A DNA stretch of 64,000 nt from Micromonospora globbae (GCF_003610785.1 NZ_RAQQ01000001.1:124001-188000); one strand, 5' to 3'; positions 48,589-57,019 are shown, counted from the first letter of the stretch. Notes: generated by a model from the letters alone, not told the origin. Numbers and translations are program-made.

Positions 48589-49706
48589 GGCCGCTCCTTC
48601 GTCGACGGTGCGCCGGGGCTGGCCCCGGCCAGTTCGGGCGAGGCGGCGTCGCGCTCCCGCTGCTCGCGAAGCTCGGCCGCCGTCACCTCGCGGATCGACT
48701 GCTGCGCCGGACGGAACCGGTCGAGCCCGGCGGCCAGCGCCGGTAGCACGCCGTCGGGCATGAACAGCACGACGAGCGCGAGCAGCAGGCCGGTGGCGAC
48801 CAGGTGCAGCGGCGTGTTGCCGTACTCGACCTTGAAGTACTCCAGCGCCGTGCCGACCACCAGCGCGCCGAGCAGCGGGCCGAACAGCGTGCGTACGCCG
48901 CCGAGCAGCGCCATGAGCACCATGTAGGAGCCGGTCAGGATCGAGAACTGGAAGACCGGGTCGAGGTCCCCGAACCAGAGCGCGTAGAGGCCGCCGGCGG
49001 CGGCCGTGAAACCGGCCGACACCACGAAGACCACCAGCTTGTACGCGAACGTGGGGATGCCCAGCGACTCGGCCTTGTCCTCGTCCTCGCGGATCGCCTT
49101 GAGCCCGAGACCGAACCGCGAGCGGTCGATCAGCCACCAGGCCAGCAGCGCGACGGCGAGCAGCCCGGCGAAGAGGAACCAGAACACCCGGTGGTGCTCG
49201 GGTCGCAGCAGGTCCGGGAAGGGGCGCGGCACGGTCAGGCCGCGGGACCCGCCGGTGAACGACGCCCAGCTCTGGAACACCAGCAGCAGGACCAGAACCA
49301 GGGCGATGGAGACGATGACGAACGAGGCGCCGCGCACGCGCAGCGCCGCGTAGCCGATCGGCACGGCGAGCGCCGCCACGGCGAGGGCCGCGATCACGAG
49401 GGCCAGGAAACTCGGCACGCCGGCCCGGGTGACGAGCAGGCCCGTGCCGTACGCGCCGAGCCCGGCCAGGGCGCCGTGCCCGAGCGAGATGTAGCCGGTG
49501 AAGCCGCCGACGAAGTTCCACGAGGTCGACAGCAGGGCGTAGTTCAGCACGACGATGCCGGCCGAGAGGATGTACGGGTTCGGCGCGAGCGACGGGAACG
49601 ACGCGACGGCGGCGACGAGCGCCACCAGCAGGACGCCCCGGGCCACCCGGCCCGGGGTGAACCCCGGCCGGACGGCGGTGCGGGTGAGGTCAGAAGCGCT
49701 GGGCAA
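48585..49706 (-). CDS. livM: LivM-type ABC transporter permease (second Liv operon)
   Basis: A 373-residue permease with about ten helices. Landmarks are NYALLSTSWNFVGGFTGYISLGHGALAGLGAYGTGLLV, the coupling helix FGLGLKAIREDEDKAESLGI, ILTGSYMVLMALLGGVRTLFGPLLGALVV, and a charged Ala/Glu-rich cytoplasmic tail of about 40 residues. A TTG at 49704-49706 is the apparent start, overlapping LivH by 17 bases; a later start within the tail of LivH cannot be excluded. Its stop starts the chain of four mini-ORFs that leads to livG, so LivG synthesis may depend on ribosomes leaving this gene. Confidence 0.92.
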   Translation of the reverse strand: MPSASDLTRTAVRPGFTPGRVARGVLLVALVAAVASFPSLAPNPYILSAGIVVLNYALLSTSWNFVGGFTGYISLGHGALAGLGAYGTGLLVTRAGVPSFLALVIAALAVAALAVPIGYAALRVRGASFVIVSIALVLVLLLVFQSWASFTGGSRGLTVPRPFPDLLRPEHHRVFWFLFAGLLAVALLAWWLIDRSRFGLGLKAIREDEDKAESLGIPTFAYKLVVFVVSAGFTAAAGGLYALWFGDLDPVFQFSILTGSYMVLMALLGGVRTLFGPLLGALVVGTALEYFKVEYGNTPLHLVATGLLLALVVLFMPDGVLPALAAGLDRFRPAQQSIREVTAAELREQRERDAASPELAGASPGAPSTKERP

Positions 49707-50577
49707 GCCGGCCTCCGAAGAATCCCTGCGGGCGGAACGCCAGCGTGGCGAAGAGCGCGAGGTAGAAGATGGTCTGCGCCCAGGTGGTGTTGAGCGGGAT
49801 CTGCAGCAGGCTCTGCGTGAGGCCGAGCAGCATGGCGGCGGCCGCGGCGCCGGGCACGCTGCCCAGCCCGCCGACCACGATGATGGCCATGAGCGGCCCG
49901 ATCCAGTGCCAGTGCAGGGACGGGTAGATGGTGGTGTCGAGGGCCAGCGCGGTGCCGCCGACGGCCGCGGTGGCCAGGCCGATGCCGAAGCCGTAGCCCG
50001 CGACGCGGTCGGTGTCGATCCCCACGAGGCGGGCCGCGTCGCGGTGCTGGATCGTGGCGCGCAGCGACCAGCCGAAGGTGGTCTTCTTCAGCAGGAGGTA
50101 GAGCGTCAGCAGCGCGACCGCGGCGAGCCCGAACGCGATGAGCTTGACCACGGCGATCCGGGCGCCGAACAGTTCCAGGTTCGCCGCGCCGTAGCCGAGC
50201 TGGATGCGCCGCTGGGTGCCGGTGAACGCGTACCCGAGCAGCCCCTCGATGACGACCGCGATGGCGAAGGTCAGCAGCACCGACATCATGGTGAGCGTCG
50301 CCGGTCGCAGCCGGGACAGCAGCAGCCGTTGGAGCAGCACGCCCGCCCCGAAGAAGAGCGGCACCGTCACGACCAGGGAGAGCAGCGGGTCGACGCCCAG
50401 CCGGGTGTGTGACCACCAGGCCAGGTAGGCGGCGAGGATGAGGAACGCCGAGTGGGCGATCATCACGACCCGCATGATGCCGAAGTAGAGCGTCAGGCCC
50501 GAGGCCAGCAGGGCGTAGAGCCCGCCCAGGAGCACGCCCAGGACGACGCTCTGGAAGATCAGCGCGCCAGAGGACAT
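49690..50577 (-). CDS. livH: LivH-type ABC transporter permease (second Liv operon)
   Basis: A 295-residue permease. SVVLGVLLGGLYALLASGLTLYFGIMRVVMIAHSAFLILAAYLAWW is the standard LivH opening, although the usual NFAHG stretch is MIAHS. The coupling helix is GWSLRATIQHRDAARLVGIDTDRVAG, followed by IGPLMAIIVVGGLGSVPGAAAAAMLLGL. It begins at the ATG at 50575-50577, 6 bases after the binding-protein gene. It forms the translocation channel with LivM for the ligand of the lipoprotein at 50584. Confidence 0.93.
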   Translation of the reverse strand: MSSGALIFQSVVLGVLLGGLYALLASGLTLYFGIMRVVMIAHSAFLILAAYLAWWSHTRLGVDPLLSLVVTVPLFFGAGVLLQRLLLSRLRPATLTMMSVLLTFAIAVVIEGLLGYAFTGTQRRIQLGYGAANLELFGARIAVVKLIAFGLAAVALLTLYLLLKKTTFGWSLRATIQHRDAARLVGIDTDRVAGYGFGIGLATAAVGGTALALDTTIYPSLHWHWIGPLMAIIVVGGLGSVPGAAAAAMLLGLTQSLLQIPLNTTWAQTIFYLALFATLAFRPQGFFGGRLAQRF

Positions 50578-50583
50578 CGGCGC

Positions 50584-51807
50584 CTACCAGGCCGGCTTCG
50601 GGTAGACGATGTCGGTCTCCTTGGCGTCGGCCGGGAGCACGATCTGGATCTCGCCGCCGACCCACTGCTGGATCATGTGGGCGCCCTGCGGCTTGCCGGT
50701 GGCGTCCCAGCTCAGCGGGCCGACGACCGTCTCCACGGTGTTGTTCCGCACCCAGTCGACGAGCTTCTGCTGGCACTCGCCCTGCTCGGCGCAGCCCACC
50801 GCCGTGACGGCCGCCGCGACGACCTGGCCGGTCGTGTAGGCGTTCGCCTCGTCCTCCTCCGGCGGCGAGCCGAACTGGGCGGTGTACTTCTCGACGAACT
50901 CGACGTTGCTCGGGTACGGCGCCTTCTGCGTGTAGCCGGTGGGCGCGAGGATCCCCTCGGTCTTGTTGCCGATCGCGGCGGCGAACTCGGGGCTCGTCGG
51001 CGCCGTCGAGAACGCGGCGAGCTTCGGCTGGTAGTCCAGTTGCTGGAGGGCGACGATGAGGTTGACGCCATCCTGGTACTGGGAGCCGCCGACCACGATG
51101 TCCGCCTTCGAGGACGCGATCTTCGCGGCGATGCCGCTGAAGTCCGTGGTGTTGGGCGGGTACACCTCGTCGACGACCGTGCGGACGCCGCCCTCCTCCA
51201 GCTTCTTCTTCAGCCCGTACGCGGTGCCCTGGGCGAACGGGTCGTCCATGGCGGCGTACGCGGCCGTGGCGGGCCGCTGACCCGCCGGCAGCCCGAGGAT
51301 GTACTCGGCGAGGTGGTTGTAGTGGTCGTCGGCCACGGCCGGGGCGGCGTAGAACAGGTTCTTGAAGCCCTGCTCGAAGACCTCCTTCGCCGCGCCGGCG
51401 GGCTCGACGAACAGCATCCCGTACTCCTCGGCGACCCGGGCGGCCGGCACGACGAGCCGGGTCGAGAAGGGACCGACCACGATGTCCACCTGATCCTGGC
51501 CGATGAGCTGCTCGTAGTCGGAGACGACCCGGTCGGCGTTGGACTGGTCGTCGAGGATCTTCAGCTCGACCTGGCGGCCCAGCAGGCCGCCCTTGTCGTT
51601 GACGATCTTCGCCCAGGCCTGGTAGCCGCGCTGCACGCCCTTGCCGGGCTCGGAGAAGTCTCCCGTGAGTGGCAGCGAGATCCCGACCACGATCGGATCG
51701 TCGGAGGACGAACCACCGTCGTCACCCCCACTGCAACCGGCGAGCGCGAGCACCATCGTCGCGCCGAACGCCGTCGCCCATCTCATTGTCGTCATCCGGG
51801 TGGTCAT
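50584..51807 (-). CDS. Liv-type ABC transporter substrate-binding lipoprotein (second operon, first gene)
   Basis: A 407-residue lipoprotein. The signal MTTRMTTMRWATAFGATM ends in LALAGC. The mature part has IVVGISLPLTGDFSEPGKGVQRGYQAWAKIVNDKGGLLGRQVELKILDDQSNADRVVSDYEQLI, typical of family-1 amino-acid/amide-binding proteins. VDIVVGPFSTRLVVPAARVAEEYGMLFVEPAGAAKEVF and ADIVVGGSQYQDGVNLIVALQQLDYQPKLAAF follow. AAGGAGCG precedes the ATG. Two tandem LacI-type palindromes lie just upstream and the LacI gene is divergent. Control by a carbohydrate-type repressor suggests that this Liv-like system imports a sugar, polyol or sugar acid rather than an amino acid (inference). Confidence 0.92.
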   Translation of the reverse strand: MTTRMTTMRWATAFGATMVLALAGCSGGDDGGSSSDDPIVVGISLPLTGDFSEPGKGVQRGYQAWAKIVNDKGGLLGRQVELKILDDQSNADRVVSDYEQLIGQDQVDIVVGPFSTRLVVPAARVAEEYGMLFVEPAGAAKEVFEQGFKNLFYAAPAVADDHYNHLAEYILGLPAGQRPATAAYAAMDDPFAQGTAYGLKKKLEEGGVRTVVDEVYPPNTTDFSGIAAKIASSKADIVVGGSQYQDGVNLIVALQQLDYQPKLAAFSTAPTSPEFAAAIGNKTEGILAPTGYTQKAPYPSNVEFVEKYTAQFGSPPEEDEANAYTTGQVVAAAVTAVGCAEQGECQQKLVDWVRNNTVETVVGPLSWDATGKPQGAHMIQQWVGGEIQIVLPADAKETDIVYPKPAW

Positions 51808-51833
51808 GCTCGGACGCTCCTTTGCTCCGGGCC

Positions 51834-51869
51834 GAAAGCGCTTACGAAAGCGCTTTCGTACTCTAGGCT
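51834..51869. promoter_or_regulatory. tandem LacI operators and divergent promoter
   Basis: GAAAGCGCTTAC (51834-51845) is followed directly by the perfect palindrome GAAAGCGCTTTC (51846-51857). For the rightward lacI gene, TTACGA (51842-51847) and TAGGCT (51864-51869) form a -35/-10 pair with 16-base spacing, so the second palindrome sits between them, implying autoregulation. The first faces the leftward Liv operon. Confidence 0.87.
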
Positions 51870-51930
51870 GTGTCCTGCGTCACTGGCAATAGCCGGAGGT
51901 GCCTGCATCGATGTCTCGGGAGTGTCACTG

Positions 51931-52962
51931 ATGCCGAAACCTGGCTCGAGGTTGCGCCTCGTCGACGTCGCCGAGCGGGCCGGCGTGTCGCTGGCGACCG
52001 CCTCACGCGCCCTGTCCGGCCGGGACGGCGTGAGCGAGGAGGTGGCCGACCGGGTGCGGCGGATCTCCCAGGAGCTCGGCTACGTGGCCAACCCGTACGC
52101 GCGCACGCTGGCCGGCGGGGCAAGCTCCACCGTGGGCCTCGTCGTGCACCAGGTGGACGACCCGTACTTCTCGGAGATCGCCGGAGGGGTCATCGAGGTC
52201 GCCGCCGAGCAGGGGCTGCTCGTCCAGATCTGCCACTCCGGGCGCGACCCGCACTTCGAGCTGCGCCAGATCCGGCACCTCATCGCCCAGCGGGTCGGCA
52301 TCATCCTGGTCGCCGGCTCCGGCTACACCGACCAGCGGATCGAGGCGGAGACCCGGGCGGAGCTGTCCGCGTACCAGAACCTCGGCGGGCGGGTCGCGGT
52401 GATCGGCCGGCACTCCCTCGGCGTCGACGCCGTGCTGCCCGACAACGAGGCCGGCGGCCGGGCGCTCACCGAGCACCTGCTGGCGCTGGGCCACCGGCGG
52501 ATCGCCGTGGCGGCCGGCAGCGCCGACCTCACCACCGTCGTCGACCGCCTCGCGGGCGTCGGCAAGGCGCTGCGGCAGCACGGGCTCGACCTCGCCGACC
52601 TGCCGGTGGTGCACACGGACTTCACCCGCGAGGGCGGACGCCGGGCCGGCGAGCAGATCCTCCGCGACCACCCGGAGACGACGGCCGTCATCGCGCTCAA
52701 CGACGCGATGGCGATGGGCGTGCTCGCCGTGCTGCGCGCACACCGCATCCCCGTGCCGGAGCGGATGTCCGTGGTCGGCTTCGACGACGTCTCCGTCGCC
52801 GCCGACCTGGCGCCCAGCCTCACCACCGTCCGGCTGCCGATGACCGACATGGGACGCATGGCCCTCGCCCTCGCGCTCAAGCCCCGCTCGGTCCGGCCCC
52901 GCCGCCGATCCACCGGCCACACGCTCGTGGTCCGCGACTCCACCGGCCCGGCGCCCGCCTGA
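51931..52962 (+). CDS. LacI-family regulator of the second Liv operon
   Basis: A 343-residue repressor. LRLVDVAERAGVSLATASRALSGRDGVSEEVADRVRRISQELGYVANPYARTLAGG is the DNA-binding headpiece with a SLATASRALSG recognition helix, nearly the same as the regulator at 42458. The sensor domain has VGLVVHQVDDPYFSEIAGGVIEVA, VDAVLPDNEAGGRALTEHLL, TTAVIALNDAMAMGVLAV and MSVVGFDDVSVAADL. The ATG at 51931 follows GGGAGTG; a GTG three codons upstream is a weaker choice. It is divergent from the Liv operon, across two tandem operators. The ligand is probably the sugar-like compound transported or its metabolite. Confidence 0.93.
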   Translation: MPKPGSRLRLVDVAERAGVSLATASRALSGRDGVSEEVADRVRRISQELGYVANPYARTLAGGASSTVGLVVHQVDDPYFSEIAGGVIEVAAEQGLLVQICHSGRDPHFELRQIRHLIAQRVGIILVAGSGYTDQRIEAETRAELSAYQNLGGRVAVIGRHSLGVDAVLPDNEAGGRALTEHLLALGHRRIAVAAGSADLTTVVDRLAGVGKALRQHGLDLADLPVVHTDFTREGGRRAGEQILRDHPETTAVIALNDAMAMGVLAVLRAHRIPVPERMSVVGFDDVSVAADLAPSLTTVRLPMTDMGRMALALALKPRSVRPRRRSTGHTLVVRDSTGPAPA

Positions 52963-52995
52963 CACCGCCCCCGCGCCGGCCGGGATCGCGCCGCA

Positions 52996-53036
52996 TCCTG
53001 GTCGTCGCGGCCCCCACGGCGCCACGACGACCAGGA
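52996..53036. terminator. 12-bp perfect hairpin between convergent genes
   Basis: TCCTGGTCGTCG (52996-53007) pairs exactly with CGACGACCAGGA (53025-53036), with a 17-base loop. It lies between the lacI stop and the convergent isomerase-like gene. Confidence 0.75.
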
Positions 53037-53059
53037 CCACGCGTCATCGGTTCCCCCGG

Positions 53060-53851
53060 TCAGAAGCCGGGGAAGACGCCCCGCAGCTCGTCGAGGCTCA
53101 CCGGCCCGCTCACGCGTACGCCCTCCGGGGTGTACCGCGGGCCCAGCCGCCCCACCGTGAGCCGCAGCCAGGCCTCGGCCGGGGCCACCAGCTCACCGTC
53201 GGGCCGCGCCGGGGCGTCGGTCAGCTCCAGCCGCTCGCCCAGGCGCAGCCCGTAGGTCCGCTCCGGGTCGTGCAGCCGTACGGCCAGCACCGCGCGCCGC
53301 CCACCCAGGACGTCCGGCCGGCCGGTCCAGGCGAGCATCCCCCCGACCTGGTCGAGCAGCAGCGGCACGGCGTCGGCCGCCACCGTCGCGGACGGGTCGA
53401 AGCCGACCTCGACGTCCCACCGGTGCAGCGCGAACTCGCTGAGCCGCAGCCCCGCCGCGCCGGCCACGTCCACCGGCTCGGGCAGGAAGCCCAGGTCGAT
53501 GCGCAGGTCGGCCCGGGCGGCCGGGTCCAGCTCCTCGTACGCCCGCACGAGCCGCTCGTTGGCCTCCAGGAAACCGCTGGCGTGCTCGGCGGGCGGCATC
53601 GCGTCCCACCGCGCCCACACCGACTGGTTGAACTCGCCGCCGGGCGCGGGCTCGCCGGCCTGCGCGGCACGCAGCGCCGCCAGGTTGATCTCCGCGCCGC
53701 TGCCCAGGTGACTGAGCACCTGGGACACCTGCCAGTCGCTGGCGCCGGACGGCCGGGTCAGGTCGTCCGGGCCGAGCTTGCCGACGAAGGCGGCGAGGGC
53801 GTCGTGCCCGCTGCGCAGTGCCGCTATCGTCCGGTCCGCGATCGAAGACAT
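53060..53851 (-). CDS. maleylpyruvate isomerase N-terminal-type (DinB-like, mycothiol-dependent) protein
   Basis: A 263-residue protein. The N-terminal four-helix bundle has DLTRPSGASDWQVSQVLSHLGSGAEI and later LSEFALHRWDVEVGF. The separated His residues (SHLGSG, LHRWDVE) and acidic residue are the metal-site pattern of mycothiol-dependent maleylpyruvate isomerases and DinB proteins. The C-terminal part resembles the small SCP2-like cap often fused to this fold (EAWLRLTVGRLGPRYTPEGV). Mycothiol is the actinobacterial low-molecular thiol, consistent with the host. ATG at 53849-53851 after AGGAGAGAG. The substrate is unknown; many such proteins are stress-thiol transferases. Confidence 0.82.
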   Translation of the reverse strand: MSSIADRTIAALRSGHDALAAFVGKLGPDDLTRPSGASDWQVSQVLSHLGSGAEINLAALRAAQAGEPAPGGEFNQSVWARWDAMPPAEHASGFLEANERLVRAYEELDPAARADLRIDLGFLPEPVDVAGAAGLRLSEFALHRWDVEVGFDPSATVAADAVPLLLDQVGGMLAWTGRPDVLGGRRAVLAVRLHDPERTYGLRLGERLELTDAPARPDGELVAPAEAWLRLTVGRLGPRYTPEGVRVSGPVSLDELRGVFPGF

Positions 53852-54131
53852 CTCTCTCCTGTCGATGGTCGGGCGCCGCCCGCGTCCCCGCTGCGGACGC
53901 TCCGGATGAACGGCACCGGACCCCATCATGCCCCCACCCGGCGGCCGGGCGACGGCGCTCGCCGCGCACCACACGAACCGTCCGCACCGGGCCGGTGCGG
54001 TGACGCAGCGCGAGCGGCCGGTCGCGCGTACGGCGATGGCCGGGCCGGGACGACACACCGCCCCCGCGCGGCGGTAGCGTTGCGCGATCCCATGGCCCGT
54101 GGGGGCCGCAGGACCGTACGGAGGTTGGCGG

Positions 54132-55685
54132 ATGTCCATCGGCGCAGAGCCGTTCGCGGTACGCGAGGACGGCACCTCGCGACCCACCTTTGAGCTGACG
54201 CTGCGCGGCTACGACAAGCGGCAGGTCGACCGGTACGTCGAGCACCTCGACGCCCAGCTCGCGACGGCGCGGGCCGAGCGGGAACGGGCGGCCGGGCAGG
54301 TCCGGGAGCTGACCGCGCAGGTGCAGCAGCTGCACGCGGAGGTGACCGAGCTGCGGCAGCGCCCGTCGCAGCCGGACCGGGCGTCGTTCCGAGACCTCGG
54401 CCCGATGGTCGACCAGATCCTCGCCCTGGCCGAGAAACAGGCCGGGGTCATCACCGACACGGCGGCACAGCACGCGGCGGAGCTGCGGGCCGAGGCGGAG
54501 CGGACGCTCACCGAGGCGCGGGAGCGGGCCACCCGGGCGCTCCAGGACCTCGACGAGGAGCTGTCCGCGCGCCGTGCCGAGCAGGAGAAGGCGTACGAGG
54601 AGCGGCGCGCCGCGGCCGAGGCCGAGCTCGCCGAGATCCGCGAGGCGGCGGAGAAGCTGAGGGCCGAGGGGGAGGCCGCCCACGAGCGCGCCCGCCAGGA
54701 GGCGAAGCGGATCAGCGAGCAGAGCGCCCAGCAGATCGAGCAGGCGCGGGCCGCGTCCGAGGCGCTGACCCGGGCCGCGCGTACGCAGATCCAGCAGGAG
54801 TTGCAGGCCGCCCGGTCCAAGAGCCAACAGGAGCTGGCCCAGTGGCAGGCCAACATCGAGCGGGACATCAACGAGCGCCGGGCCGCCGCCGAGCAGGAGA
54901 TCGCCGAGCAGCGGGCCGCCGCCGAGCGGGAGGTGGCGGGCCAGCGCAGCGCGGCCGAGCAGACCATCGGTTCGCTCATCGCCGAGGCCCAGCAGTACGC
55001 GACCGAGGTGCGGCAACGGGCGGACGAGCAGGCCGCCGCGCACCAGGAGCAGCTCACCCGGGTGCAGCAGGAGATCTCGGCCCACCAGCAGGCGCTGTCC
55101 CGGTTGCAGTCCGAGCTGGACGCCGCACGGCAGCAGCTCGCCGAGTCGCGCGGGGAGCAGGAGGCGGCCGAGCGGGAACTCGCGGAGGCGCGGCAGCGCC
55201 TGGTCGAGGTCCGGCAGGAGCTCACGGCCGAGGCGGAGCGCCTCGACGAGGCGCGCCGGGCCGCCGACTCGGCCGACCGGCACGCCAAGGAGGTCCGTGC
55301 CCGGGTGCAGCGCGAGGCCAAGCGGGTGGCCGACCTGGCGGCGGCCGCCGTGATGGCCGCGGCGGCCGGTGGCGCGGCGACCGCCGAGTACCCGGTGGTG
55401 GCGCGGGACCCGGAGCGTCCGCGGGCGGCGGAGGTGCCCGGGCGCCCGCGGCCGGAGCAGCCGGTCGCGGAGGCGGGAGAGCCGGCCGCGGAGGCGGGGC
55501 AGCCGGTCGCCGAGGTGGCGCCGCCGGTCGCCGAGGCGCAGCCGCCCGCGGTGGAGGCGGAGGCGCACCAGCCGATGCCCCGGCACGGGGCGCCGGCCGA
55601 CGAGACCGGGTACGCCGAGGCCGACCCGCTCGTCGGTGAGCACGCCGAGGCGCGGGCCGGGGAGGTCGTACCGGAGCGGGCCTGA
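54132..55685 (+). CDS. DivIVA-domain coiled-coil protein
   Basis: A 517-residue protein. Residues about 18-45 (TFELTLRGYDKRQVDRYVEHLDAQLA) are a DivIVA-type N-terminal, membrane-curvature-sensing segment. About 350 residues of nearly continuous heptad coiled coil follow, rich in Ala, Glu, Arg and Gln (for example AEQEIAEQRAAAEREVAGQR). A disordered Pro/Ala/Glu tail ends it, with repeats such as PVAEAGEPAAEAGQPVAE. Actinobacterial relatives organise polar growth or the cytoskeleton, so a scaffold role is likely. The ATG at 54132 follows GGAGG by 8 bases; a -10-like TAGCGT lies at 54075-54080. Its neighbours do not form a cell-division cluster. Confidence 0.87.
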   Translation: MSIGAEPFAVREDGTSRPTFELTLRGYDKRQVDRYVEHLDAQLATARAERERAAGQVRELTAQVQQLHAEVTELRQRPSQPDRASFRDLGPMVDQILALAEKQAGVITDTAAQHAAELRAEAERTLTEARERATRALQDLDEELSARRAEQEKAYEERRAAAEAELAEIREAAEKLRAEGEAAHERARQEAKRISEQSAQQIEQARAASEALTRAARTQIQQELQAARSKSQQELAQWQANIERDINERRAAAEQEIAEQRAAAEREVAGQRSAAEQTIGSLIAEAQQYATEVRQRADEQAAAHQEQLTRVQQEISAHQQALSRLQSELDAARQQLAESRGEQEAAERELAEARQRLVEVRQELTAEAERLDEARRAADSADRHAKEVRARVQREAKRVADLAAAAVMAAAAGGAATAEYPVVARDPERPRAAEVPGRPRPEQPVAEAGEPAAEAGQPVAEVAPPVAEAQPPAVEAEAHQPMPRHGAPADETGYAEADPLVGEHAEARAGEVVPERA

Positions 55686-55694
55686 CCGGCGGGT

Positions 55695-55714
55695 CCGCCC
55701 CGGCGACGGGGCGG
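55695..55714 (+). terminator. short hairpin terminator after the DivIVA-like gene
   Basis: CCGCCCC (55695-55701) and GGGGCGG (55708-55714) with a 6-base loop, 10 bases after the stop. It may also serve the convergent DUF2267 gene. Confidence 0.55.
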
Positions 55715-55723
55715 CCGCCGTCG

Positions 55724-56104
55724 TCAGGCCGGGTTGCCGAAGAGGGCGGCGTAGCCCGACGGCAGCTGGGTCATGAGGTCGTTGAGCTCGCCGTCGGTGA
55801 TCGCGTCGGCGACGGTCGACAGCACGGCGCCGGCGTCCCACTCGGCGGTCCGCGTGGTGGCGCCGGTTCCGGCGGCGATGCGCTGGAGGAACTCCTGGAC
55901 CGACAGTTGCCGCGTCGGCTCCCCCGCCTCCTCCAGGATCTCGGCGATCCCGTGCGGCAGCTGGGAGGCGAGGTCGTGGGCCTCGTCCGGGGTGAGGCGC
56001 GAGGCGAGCACGCCGAGCACGGCACGGATGACGTCCTCGGCCTCGGCCGCGCTGCCGTACTCACCCCGCTGGCGTACCGCGGCGACGAACTCGTGGTACT
56101 TCAC
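55724..56104 (-). CDS. DUF2267 protein
   Basis: A 126-residue all-helical protein. KYHEFVAAVRQRGEYGSAAEAEDVIRAVLGVLASRLTPDEAHDLASQLPHGIAEILEEAGEPTRQLSVQEFLQRIA is the classic DUF2267 unit, and a second, shorter half repeats the pattern (DAGAVLSTVADAITDGELNDLMTQLPSGYAALF). The family is often induced by stress, but its biochemical role is unknown. The start is the GTG at 56102-56104 (VKYHEF), with GGAAGGGA 8 bases upstream. It stands alone, convergent with the DivIVA-like gene. Confidence 0.88.
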   Translation of the reverse strand: MKYHEFVAAVRQRGEYGSAAEAEDVIRAVLGVLASRLTPDEAHDLASQLPHGIAEILEEAGEPTRQLSVQEFLQRIAAGTGATTRTAEWDAGAVLSTVADAITDGELNDLMTQLPSGYAALFGNPA

Positions 56105-56287
56105 GACGATGTCCCTTCCTGAGCCTGGGTGGGCGACCCGCACCGGAGGGGACGGCGGGACGGGGCCGGTACGGCCCGGACGGGGCACCCTGCCCGGGTG
56201 CCCGACCGCCCGACGCCCTCGCGCCAGATCGAGTCTGGCACACGGCGCGCGGGCGGGAACGGCGATCGCCGTCCCTTCCCCCGCGGC

Positions 56288-57019
56288 TCACCCGGTCGAC
56301 CCCCGGCGCTCGCGGGCCGCCGACCGGTCCAGCCACCGGGGCAGCGGCATCGTCCGCCACGGCACCCGTAGCAGCAGCCGCACGATCAGCAGGCCCAGCA
56401 GGTAGCCGCCGATGCTGTCGGTGAGCCAGTGGTAGCCCAGGTAGGTGGTGCCGATGAAGGTCAGCACGCCGGGCAGCCACTGCAGGACCCGGCGGACGAG
56501 GACGGGGAGGTACGGCGCGAGCAGCATGGCCAGCACCCCGTAGTAGACGATGCCGTTGCTCACGTGACCGGAGGGGTAGTACTCCTCCCAGCCGTCGCTG
56601 AACATCTCCACCGACCCGTGGTGCGGGGCGCCGCGCGAGGTCCACCGCTTGAGGCCGACGATCAGCACCGTGCTGATGATCGGGGCCAGCCCGGCCGGGA
56701 TGATCGGGCGCACGGACCGGTGCCGCCAGGCCAGCCAGAACGACACCGCGACGGTCACCGTGGTGAGGATGCCGCCCTGGCCGAGGTGGTCGAAGAACCA
56801 CATGATCCCCGACACCGGCGGGGGCCGGCGCGCGTCGCACCAGTCGCGTACGGCGATGTCCAGGTCCAGCAGCGGACGCCACCAGACCAGGGCCGCCGTG
56901 AGCCCGGCCAGCGCGGCGAGCAGCACACCGTCGAGCCACCAGCCGGCCGGCACCGGCGCCAGCACGGGCACGCCGAGCGGCCGGGGCGGGCGGCGCCGCG
57001 ACGGTGTCCCCCCTGGCAT
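56288..57019 (-). CDS. PAP2-family membrane phosphatase
   Basis: A 243-residue membrane protein with about six helices. Conserved PAP2 blocks are LKRWTSRGAPHHGS (domain 1, with RGAP in place of the usual RP), YYPSGHVSNGIVYYG (PSGH acid-base His) and YLGYHWLTDSIGGYLLG (nucleophile His and Asp of domain 3; the upstream Arg is not obvious). It would dephosphorylate a lipid phosphate or diphosphate such as undecaprenyl- or phosphatidic-acid-type substrates on the outer face. The ATG at 57017-57019 follows GGAGAGAG. The residue changes in domains 1 and 3 make activity likely but not certain. Confidence 0.85.
   Translation of the reverse strand: MPGGTPSRRRPPRPLGVPVLAPVPAGWWLDGVLLAALAGLTAALVWWRPLLDLDIAVRDWCDARRPPPVSGIMWFFDHLGQGGILTTVTVAVSFWLAWRHRSVRPIIPAGLAPIISTVLIVGLKRWTSRGAPHHGSVEMFSDGWEEYYPSGHVSNGIVYYGVLAMLLAPYLPVLVRRVLQWLPGVLTFIGTTYLGYHWLTDSIGGYLLGLLIVRLLLRVPWRTMPLPRWLDRSAARERRGSTG

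Larger units (their letters stand above)
48261..48589. repeat. 80-bp tandem repeat, four copies, between livM and livG
   Basis: Units at 48261-48340, 48341-48420, 48421-48500 and 48501-48580, plus a 9-base partial copy. The units differ from each other at only a few positions (a C/A change near 48470; two changes in 48381-48410). On the minus strand they encode four chained 27-codon ORFs. The repeat is the same element as 18211-18386, at a different gene junction of a paralogous transporter operon. Confidence 0.95.
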
